A DNA stretch of 12,342 nucleotides from NCBI GenBank assembly GCA_947474275.1, contig CANJHY010000147.1, forward strand, positions 1 to 12,342, read 5' to 3'. Under the pieces are notes generated by a model. The model did not search any database and was not told the DNA's origin. It saw only the letters and a program-made list of their open reading frames with translations. This DNA is from PALSA-1004 sp947474275. Lineage in GTDB: Bacteria; Pseudomonadota; Gammaproteobacteria; Burkholderiales; SG8-41. The translations under genes were made by a program, and so were the position numbers. Positions 1 to 5,267 of this stretch are shown one piece after another (the stretch's first letter is position 1; each line of letters starts with the position of its first letter).

Positions 1-1524
1 ATTTCGCTGGACATCACCGCTGGCGAGAAATTTGCGCTGGTGGGCGAATCGGGCTCGGGTAAAACCGTCACCGCGTTGTCGATATTGCAGCTCAATCAGA
101 ATGCAGCCTACGCCGGCGAAATCCGCTGGCATGCGGGCAACCGCGCCGCAGCCGCAGGTGAAAATCTGCTCGCCTGCGATGAAGCGGGTATGCGCAAAAT
201 ACGCGGCAGTGAAATAGCCATGATTTTTCAGGAGCCGATGACGGCGCTGAATCCGCTCTATACCGTCGGCAACCAGATCGCCGAAACCCTCAGACTGCAC
301 GAAGCACTGACGCCTGCCGCGGCGGCCGCGCGCGCCGTGGAACTGCTCCGCCGCACCGGAGTGACCGACCCGGAACGGCGGGTGCAAAGCTATCCGCACC
401 AATTGTCCGGCGGCCAGAGGCAGCGCGCGATGATTGCGATGGCGCTGGCCTGCCGTCCCAAATTGCTGATAGCCGACGAACCGACTACGGCGCTGGATGT
501 GACGGTGCAGGCGCAGATCCTCGCGCTGCTTGACGAATTGCAGCAAGAATTCGGCATGGCGGTGCTGCTGATCACGCACGATCTGAACCTGGTCCGCCGC
601 TTTGCCACCCGGGTCGGTGTGATGCAGGCGGGCCGCCTGGTGGAAACCGCCGCTACTGCGACGCTTTTCGCGGACCCGCGCCACGACTACACGCGCCACC
701 TGCTGGCAAGCCGGCCGCAGCGCATGGTGGAACCGGTGGCGGGCGACGCTTCGATATTGATGAGCGCGGAAAAACTCTCCTGCACCTTCGCAATCAAGCG
801 CGGCTGGTTCCGCCACGACGATTTTCATGCGGTGCGCGATGCGGATATTGAATTGCGGCGCGGCGAAACACTCGGCATCGTCGGTGAATCCGGCTCCGGC
901 AAGACCACTCTCGGCCTGTCCCTGCTGCGCCTGCAGCGGAGCTCCGGCGCGATCCATTTCGACGGCCAGCGGCTCGATGGCATGCCGCAGAATACTTTAC
1001 GGCCTTTGCGCAAGCGCATCCAGGTAGTATTCCAGGATCCGTTCTCTTCGCTGTCACCGCGCCGCACCGTCGAGCAGATCGTCGGCGAAGGACTCCGGCT
1101 GCACTTTCCCGAACTTGACGCTGCCGAGCAGCGCGGCCGCATCGTTGCCGCACTGCAGGAAGTCGGCCTCGAAGAAAACATGCTGGGGCGCTATCCGCAT
1201 GAGTTCTCCGGCGGACAGCGCCAACGCATCGCAATTGCACGCGTGGTCACACTGCAACCGGCATTGCTGCTGCTGGACGAACCGACCAGCGCGCTCGACG
1301 CATCGGTGCAGCAGCAGGTGTTGAAGCTGCTCGCCCAGCTGCAGCAACGGCTCGGCATGAGTTATCTTTTTATCAGTCACGATCTCGCCGTGATCCGCGC
1401 TGTCGCCCATCGCGTGCTGGTGATGAAGGACGGGCGCATCGTCGAAAGCGGGGAAACTCAAGCCATCCTCAGTGCTCCCGCGCATCCTTACACGCGCGAA
1501 CTGCTGGCCGCCGCGGCGGTTTGA
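1..1524 (+). CDS. yejF: ABC transporter ATP-binding protein, two fused nucleotide-binding domains, YejF type (5' truncated)
   Basis: This is the ATPase subunit of a peptide-type ABC importer. It powers uptake of oligopeptides (microcin C in E. coli) through YejB/YejE with binding protein YejA. The reading frame is open from base 1, so the start lies outside the window; 507 codons are visible and E. coli YejF is about 529 residues, so roughly the first 20-35 residues are missing. Two complete NBDs are seen (visible codon numbers). NBD1 has Walker A GESGSGKT 15-22, Q-loop FQEP near 77, signature LSGGQ 135-139, Walker B LLIADEP 155-161 and H-loop His193. NBD2 has Walker A 295-302, Q-loop near 345, FSGGQ 402-406, LLLLDEP 422-428 and His460. 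Each domain ends with the oligopeptide-transporter tail (YTRHLL, YTRELL). All catalytic residues are present. The fused layout and the NBD2 sequence fit YejF better than separate DppD/DppF or the GsiA glutathione ATPase, but substrate specificity is inferred only. Confidence 0.9.
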   Translation: MSLDITAGEKFALVGESGSGKTVTALSILQLNQNAAYAGEIRWHAGNRAAAAGENLLACDEAGMRKIRGSEIAMIFQEPMTALNPLYTVGNQIAETLRLHEALTPAAAAARAVELLRRTGVTDPERRVQSYPHQLSGGQRQRAMIAMALACRPKLLIADEPTTALDVTVQAQILALLDELQQEFGMAVLLITHDLNLVRRFATRVGVMQAGRLVETAATATLFADPRHDYTRHLLASRPQRMVEPVAGDASILMSAEKLSCTFAIKRGWFRHDDFHAVRDADIELRRGETLGIVGESGSGKTTLGLSLLRLQRSSGAIHFDGQRLDGMPQNTLRPLRKRIQVVFQDPFSSLSPRRTVEQIVGEGLRLHFPELDAAEQRGRIVAALQEVGLEENMLGRYPHEFSGGQRQRIAIARVVTLQPALLLLDEPTSALDASVQQQVLKLLAQLQQRLGMSYLFISHDLAVIRAVAHRVLVMKDGRIVESGETQAILSAPAHPYTRELLAAAAV

Positions 1525-1548
1525 GCCGAAAGCAGACTTTCAATCGGC

Positions 1549-1554
1549 TATAAT
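1549..1554 (+). promoter_or_regulatory. Possible -10 box of a fabI promoter
   Basis: A perfect TATAAT lies 31 nt before the fabI ATG, in the 60-bp gap after yejF. No convincing -35 hexamer is found 16-18 bp upstream, and no TGn extension precedes it, so this is only a candidate. It would start transcription near 1561, leaving a leader of about 25 nt. fabI might also be read through from the yej genes. Confidence 0.35.
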
Positions 1555-1568
1555 CACGCCGTTATTCT

Positions 1569-1574
1569 GGAGGA
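1569..1574 (+). promoter_or_regulatory. Ribosome binding site of fabI
   Basis: GGAGGA lies 10 nt upstream of the ATG at 1585. It is the clearest Shine-Dalgarno sequence on the plus strand of this window and fixes the fabI start. Confidence 0.8.
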
Positions 1575-1584
1575 ACGGTCTACC

Positions 1585-2367
1585 ATGGGATTTCTTGCCG
1601 GCAAACGCGTACTGATCACCGGGCTCCTCAGCAACCGCTCGATCGCCTACGGAATTGCCACCGCGATGCAGCGCGAAGGCGCGACTCTCGCTTTCACCTA
1701 CCAGGGCGAAGGCGTCAAGGACCGTGTATTGAAACTGGCGGCCCAATTCGGCAGCGATATCGTGCTGCCGTGCGACGTCGCAAGCGATGAAGAAATAGCC
1801 AAACTTTTCGCCGACCTCGGCGCGCGCTGGGACGGTCTCGACGGCATCATCCATTCGATTGCGTTTGCGCCGCGCGAAGCGCTGGCCGGCGCCTACCTCG
1901 ACGGCCTGACGCGCGACGCGTTCCGCGTTGCCCACGAAGTGAGTTCGTACAGCTTCGCCGCGCTGGCCAAGGCGGCGCTGCCGATGATGCAGGGGCGCCA
2001 GGCGGCGCTGCTGACGCTCACTTACCTGGGTGCGGTGCGCGCGGTGCCGAATTACAACGTGATGGGACTCGCCAAGGCGAGCCTGGAAGCCAACGTGCGC
2101 TATCTCGCGCAAAATCTTGGGCCCATGGGCATCCGCGTCAACGGCATCTCGGCGGGGCCGATCAAGACGCTCGCCGCCGCCGGCATCAGCGGCTTCGGCA
2201 AAATTCTAAAATTCGTGGAAGAGAACGCGCCACTGCGGCGCAACGTCACCACCGACGAAGTCGGCAATGTGGCGGCGTTCCTGATGAGCGACCTCGCGAG
2301 CGGGGTCAGCGGTGAAATCACCTACGTCGACTGTGGTTTCAGCACGACTGCCGCAGGAATGGCTTGA
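1585..2367 (+). CDS. fabI: Enoyl-[acyl-carrier-protein] reductase (NADH) FabI
   Basis: This enzyme performs the last step of each cycle of type II fatty acid elongation in the cytoplasm, reducing trans-2-enoyl-ACP to acyl-ACP with NADH. At 260 residues it is the usual length. The N-terminal Rossmann start MGFLAGKRVLITG, followed by SNRSIAYG, binds the nucleotide. The catalytic Tyr-Lys set is intact: Tyr147 and Tyr157 with Lys164, equivalent to E. coli Tyr146, Tyr156 and Lys163, in the run YLGAVRAVPNYNVMGLAKAS. The C-terminal ISAGPIKTLAA and GEITYVDCGFS blocks are also present. Residue 93 is Ala (HSIAFAP) where E. coli has Gly, a position where substitutions in E. coli reduce triclosan sensitivity, although Ala occurs naturally in other FabI enzymes. 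The gene follows yejF by 60 bp on the same strand and converges on ppiD. The start is supported by the GGAGGA site and by alignment with the E. coli N-terminus. Confidence 0.97.
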   Translation: MGFLAGKRVLITGLLSNRSIAYGIATAMQREGATLAFTYQGEGVKDRVLKLAAQFGSDIVLPCDVASDEEIAKLFADLGARWDGLDGIIHSIAFAPREALAGAYLDGLTRDAFRVAHEVSSYSFAALAKAALPMMQGRQAALLTLTYLGAVRAVPNYNVMGLAKASLEANVRYLAQNLGPMGIRVNGISAGPIKTLAAAGISGFGKILKFVEENAPLRRNVTTDEVGNVAAFLMSDLASGVSGEITYVDCGFSTTAAGMA

Positions 2368-2442
2368 AGGCAGGATTCAGGATTCAGTAAAAACGTTGCC
2401 AGGTTCGGGCTTCCCTGAAGCCTGAAGCCTGAAGCCTGCCTT
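2367..2442. repeat. Inverted repeat of 7-bp units between convergent fabI and ppiD, possible bidirectional terminator
   Basis: The left arm 2367-2387 contains 2.4 tandem copies of CAGGATT. The right arm 2422-2442 lies inside 3.6 tandem copies of CCTGAAG (2414-2438). The arms are complementary at 19 of 21 positions; the two mismatches (A2375/G2434 and A2382/G2427) are exactly the base by which the left and right 7-mers differ. The loop is about 34 nt. The stem reaches from the fabI stop codon to the ppiD stop codon, so it could end transcription in both directions. It has no long T-run, so it is not a textbook intrinsic terminator. Confidence 0.65.
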
Positions 2443-4333
2443 ATTGCTGCGGTTTCTTCTCCAGCCGGTCCTGCTGTATTTTGACGTCGGCTTTGAGCTT
2501 GAGGCTCGCGACGTAAGCATTGAGTTCTTCCTGGGCGACCAACTGGCGCAACTCATCCGCCGCTGCCTTGCGCTTGGCCGCATCGGTCACATCCGCGTCC
2601 ACGACGCGCGTGATCTTCATCAGCACGTAGCCGCCCTGCGGGGTCTCGACGCCAGCATAGGCCGGCAATTTGCCGCCGTCGGCCCTGAATATCTCGGCGA
2701 CCGCCGGGCCGGCATAGCCCTGCGCATTTTCACGCGTCGCCATCTTGGCGGCACCCCAGCTGACTTCGCCGGCGTCGCCCTGCTTTAATTTCGCGAGCAA
2801 TTCCCGCCCCTGCTTCGCCGCGAGCTGTGCCGCCTGCTGGCGCGTCAGCCGCTTGACGATAGCGGCCCGGACCTCGTCGAGCGGCCGCACGGTGGAAGCC
2901 TTGTATTCAATGACGCGCGCCGAGACCAGCGTATTGTTGCCGACGTCGACGACCTCGGTATTGCGCTTGTTCTTGACGGCGTCGTCTGCAAACACCGCCT
3001 GCATCAACTTCGGGCTGTTCAGGAGCTTGTTGTCGCCGCCGGCACGGCTGACCCAGCCGCTAGTTTGAATGCCGAGCTTCATTGCGTCCGCGGCCGGCTT
3101 CAGGCTGTCGCCCTGCTCGAATACCTTGTTGTTGAGTTCTTCGGCAAGTTCGGCGAATTTCTTGCCGGCTTTCTGGCGCTTCAAATCGAGTTCGACCTGC
3201 TTCCTGACGTCGTCGATGCCGTGCCCTTTCGCCGCGGTGAGCCGGATAATGTGAAAGCCGAACTGAGACTCGACGAGCCCCTCGATATCGCCCGGCTTCA
3301 TCCTGAACACGGCATCGTCAAACGGCTTGACCATCGCGCCGCGCGGGAAAAACCCGAGGTCGCCGCCCTTCGCCGCGGACCCCGGGTCCTGCGAATTTTT
3401 CTTCGCCACCTCGGCGAAGCTTGCCGGATTCTGCTTCACCTGCTTCAGCAATTGCTCGGCCTTCGCGCGCGCGGCCTGCTTTTGTTCGGCGCTCGCCTGG
3501 GCGTCCGCCGTAATCAGTATATGGCTCGCCTGGCGTTCTTCGCCCTTCGCGTACTGTTTCAGGTTTTGCTCGTAGAACTGCTTGACCTCTTCGGCGGTCG
3601 CGTCAGTCTGCGCGGCGATCGCGTCCAGCGACAGCGTTACGTACTCGAGTCGCGCCTGTTCCGCGACCTGGAACTCCGTTTTATTCGTGTCATAGTAATT
3701 CTTGATAGCGCCGTCTTCGACATTGACCTGCGCCACGAATTTTTCCGGATCGAGCGTGCTCTGGCTGACTTCGCGCTGCTGGGAATTGATGCGCAACAGC
3801 CGCTCCGCCACGGAACTCGGCACGATCGCCGTCGACAGATAGGCGCCGTTCATGCGCTGGTGCATGATGTCGCGCCGCAGGGTGCTTTCAAAACCGAGCT
3901 CGGTCATGTTCTGCCGCTTGAGCAGCTCGACGTAACGGGCGTGCGAAAACTTGCCGTCTTCCTGAAACGCCAGCTGCTCGCTGATCACCTGCTGCAGTTG
4001 CTCGTCGGAAACCAGCACATTGCCGCGCACCGCCTGGTTGATCAGCAGGCGCTGGCGGATAATGCCGTCGAGTGCGGCGAACCTCAGCTCGGAGCTGTCG
4101 AGCATCGCCGGATCGACGCGGCCGCCCATCAGACGCTGCAGATAGTTCTGGCGCTCCTGCAGGGCAATCGCGAACTCCTGCTGGGTGACGGGCTGGCCGC
4201 TGATCGTCGCCACGTGATTGTCGCCGTCGGAGCTGCGGAAGTAGGAGTCGATGCCGAAAAACGCAAACGGCAGAAAGATGACCGCCAGCATGAGCTGGAT
4301 CAGCTTTTTGTGCTTGTGGACGAGATCGAACAT
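2441..4333 (-). CDS. ppiD: Periplasmic chaperone / peptidyl-prolyl isomerase PpiD (SurA-like, inner-membrane anchored)
   Basis: PpiD is a membrane-anchored folding factor at the periplasmic exit of the Sec translocon that helps newly exported envelope proteins. The product is 630 residues (E. coli about 623). A short basic cytoplasmic start (HKHKK) is followed by one transmembrane segment at about 11-28. A SurA_N-like chaperone region spans about 40-200, a parvulin domain about 266-366, and the rest is a charged, helix-rich C-terminal region. In the parvulin domain His271 (ASHIL), Asp325 (GGDLGFF), Met334, Phe338 and His361 (FGFHII) match active parvulins; the E. coli PpiD domain lacks these histidines and is reported inactive. 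The ATG at 4331-4333 has a weak GGTGA 8 nt upstream. The gene is separated from hupB by two tRNA genes and a terminator, so it probably has its own promoter, although none stands out in 4334-4432. The large plus-strand frame opposite it is a codon-bias shadow. Confidence 0.93.
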   Translation of the reverse strand: MFDLVHKHKKLIQLMLAVIFLPFAFFGIDSYFRSSDGDNHVATISGQPVTQQEFAIALQERQNYLQRLMGGRVDPAMLDSSELRFAALDGIIRQRLLINQAVRGNVLVSDEQLQQVISEQLAFQEDGKFSHARYVELLKRQNMTELGFESTLRRDIMHQRMNGAYLSTAIVPSSVAERLLRINSQQREVSQSTLDPEKFVAQVNVEDGAIKNYYDTNKTEFQVAEQARLEYVTLSLDAIAAQTDATAEEVKQFYEQNLKQYAKGEERQASHILITADAQASAEQKQAARAKAEQLLKQVKQNPASFAEVAKKNSQDPGSAAKGGDLGFFPRGAMVKPFDDAVFRMKPGDIEGLVESQFGFHIIRLTAAKGHGIDDVRKQVELDLKRQKAGKKFAELAEELNNKVFEQGDSLKPAADAMKLGIQTSGWVSRAGGDNKLLNSPKLMQAVFADDAVKNKRNTEVVDVGNNTLVSARVIEYKASTVRPLDEVRAAIVKRLTRQQAAQLAAKQGRELLAKLKQGDAGEVSWGAAKMATRENAQGYAGPAVAEIFRADGGKLPAYAGVETPQGGYVLMKITRVVDADVTDAAKRKAAADELRQLVAQEELNAYVASLKLKADVKIQQDRLEKKPQQ

Positions 4334-4432
4334 AGGTCAATTCACCGCGGCAAATGAAGCATGCATGCTACTGCAACTAATCCGCGCTTCGCCATGAAAC
4401 GCGCCCAAGTCGGGACGCGCCATGCGCGCGCC

Positions 4433-4460
4433 AAAAAAAAGGCGAACCCTGGTTCGCCTT
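4433..4460 (-). terminator. Intrinsic terminator after the tRNA-Val/tRNA-Asp pair
   Basis: Read on the minus strand, AAGGCGAAC pairs perfectly with GTTCGCCTT around a CAGG tetraloop (4439-4460), followed at once by a run of eight T (4433-4440 on the complement). It begins 8 nt after the CCA end of tRNA-Asp. This is a textbook rho-independent terminator and separates the upstream genes from ppiD. Confidence 0.92.
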
Positions 4461-4468
4461 GGTGGATC

Positions 4469-4545
4469 TGGCGGAGTGGACGGGACTCGAACCCGCGACC
4501 CCCGGCGTGACAGGCCGGTATTCTAACCAACTGAACTACCACTCC
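4469..4545 (-). tRNA. tRNA-Asp (anticodon GUC)
   Basis: The 77-nt cloverleaf reads on the minus strand. The acceptor GGAGTGG pairs with CCACTCC, followed by discriminator G and an encoded CCA. The D-loop contains AGTTCAGTTGGTTAG, the anticodon GTC is at 4509-4511 in the loop CTGTCAC, and the T-arm has GGTTCGAGTCC. It lies 22 bp downstream of tRNA-Val and just before the terminator, so the two tRNAs are probably made as one precursor and trimmed. Confidence 0.97.
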
Positions 4546-4567
4546 CATGGTGTTCTACTACAGACCC

Positions 4568-4643
4568 TGGTGGGTGCTGACGGGATCGAACCGCCGACAT
4601 TCGCCTTGTAAGGGCGACGCTCTACCAGCTGAGCTAAGCACCC
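4568..4643 (-). tRNA. tRNA-Val (anticodon UAC)
   Basis: The 76-nt cloverleaf reads on the minus strand. The acceptor GGGTGCT pairs with AGCACCC, followed by discriminator A and an encoded CCA. The D-arm is AGCTCAGCTGGTAGAGC, the anticodon TAC at 4608-4610 sits between CCCT and AAGG, and the T-arm has GGTTCGATCCC. It is 126 bp downstream of hupB. No strong promoter is seen directly upstream, so read-through from hupB is possible. Confidence 0.97.
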
Positions 4644-4681
4644 GTAACCTAAGGAAACGCTTAAACGCCTGCTACCACGAA

Positions 4682-4716
4682 TTTGGGGTAGATACGCACT
4701 GCGCATCTACCCCAAA
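4682..4716 (-). other. Strong stem-loop between hupB and tRNA-Val
   Basis: TTTGGGGTAGAT (4682-4693) pairs perfectly with ATCTACCCCAAA (4705-4716). After one mismatch, CGC/GCG extends the stem to a 3-nt loop. It lies about 53 bp after the hupB stop. No T-run follows it on either strand, so it is more likely a 3'-end stabilising or processing structure, or a weak terminator for hupB, than a full intrinsic terminator. A CTACC just outside the stem (about 4671-4675) could compete for the GGTAG arm. Confidence 0.5.
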
Positions 4717-4769
4717 GTGTAATCTTTTGACTACTGTTTTGAGACTGCTTTCAGACTACTGAATTAACG

Positions 4770-5042
4770 CTAGTTTACCGCATCTTTGAGCGCCTTGCCA
4801 GCACTGAACTTGGGCACGCGGGCGGCCTTGATCTTGATCGCCTCGCCGGTGCGCGGGTTGCGCCCGGTGCGCGCGGCGCGCTTGCCGACCTTGAAAGTGC
4901 CGAACCCTACCAACGTGACGCTCGAGCCTTTTTTCAATGCGCCCTTGATCGCGCCCAACGCCCCATCCAGCGCCTTCTCGGCGGACGCTTTGGAGATATC
5001 GGCAGATTTCGCGATAGCTTCAATCAATTCCGATTTATTCAC
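4770..5042 (-). CDS. hupB: DNA-binding protein HU-beta
   Basis: HU is a small nucleoid protein that binds and bends DNA as a dimer and affects supercoiling, replication and transcription. The 90 residues cover the whole bacterial histone-like fold: MNKSELIEAIAKSADIS helices, the GSSVTLVGFGTF core, then the signature GKRAARTGRNPRTGEAIKI with the DNA-binding beta-arm (RNP near residues 61-63) and the VPKFSAGKALKDAVN end. The start is GTG at 5040-5042; AGGGAG (5047-5052 on the complement) precedes it by 4 nt, and the N-terminus aligns with known HU proteins. It follows lon, as in E. coli. Its upstream region contains a strong promoter followed by a terminator hairpin, which may control how much transcript reaches the gene. 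IHF is excluded by the residues around the arm and by the lon context. Confidence 0.96.
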   Translation of the reverse strand: MNKSELIEAIAKSADISKASAEKALDGALGAIKGALKKGSSVTLVGFGTFKVGKRAARTGRNPRTGEAIKIKAARVPKFSAGKALKDAVN

Positions 5043-5096
5043 GTAACTCCCTTTTTAAAATTGAATACAGCCGACAGGTGAACCTAAGGCAGGAGT

Positions 5097-5129
5097 AAAA
5101 ACCCGGCACGCGTTTTACGCCATGCCGGG
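5097..5129 (-). terminator. Intrinsic terminator in the lon-hupB gap (lon terminator or hupB leader attenuator)
   Basis: On the minus strand CCCGGCA (5123-5129) pairs with TGCCGGG (5102-5108). Inside, GCGT pairs with ACGC around a short A-rich loop, and five T follow directly (5097-5101). It could end lon transcripts, but it also sits downstream of the hupB promoter at 5149-5178 and 55 bp before the hupB start, so any hupB transcript from that promoter must read through it. Confidence 0.8.
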
Positions 5130-5148
5130 CCCGGGTTCCTGTAGATGA

Positions 5149-5178
5149 TTTATAGCAAGCGCAAAAACACGGTGTCAA
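5149..5178 (-). promoter_or_regulatory. Near-consensus sigma70 promoter reading towards hupB
   Basis: On the minus strand the -35 is TTGACA (5173-5178, perfect), the spacer is 18 bp and the -10 is TATAAA (5149-5154), preceded by TGC, an extended -10. The expected start is near 5142, giving a leader of about 100 nt before the hupB GTG. It lies in the 3' untranslated region of lon and is the best-matching promoter in the window. Confidence 0.75.
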
Positions 5179-5267
5179 GCAAATGGCCGCAATTACGGGC
5201 GATCATTTCAATCATGGTGTGCGAATTGTCACACCGCAATTTCCGCACCGCCTTGCGCTCACGCACG

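Noticed and set aside
2371..2438. CRISPR-like short repeats
   Set aside because: The units are 7 bp tandem copies with no spacers, and no cas genes are present.
3065..4357. 430-codon open frame on the plus strand opposite ppiD
   Set aside because: It is the antisense shadow of a high-GC gene with clear PpiD domains; its product shows no recognisable motif and has no ribosome binding site.
4342..4548. Short minus-strand frame with a VVQLVRIPACHAGGRGFESRP-like product
   Set aside because: This is the translated sequence of tRNA-Asp, a common false protein call.
4469..4643. tRNA genes as an integration site for a genomic island
   Set aside because: No integrase, no direct repeat of a tRNA 3' end and no foreign-looking genes are present; the neighbours are conserved housekeeping genes.
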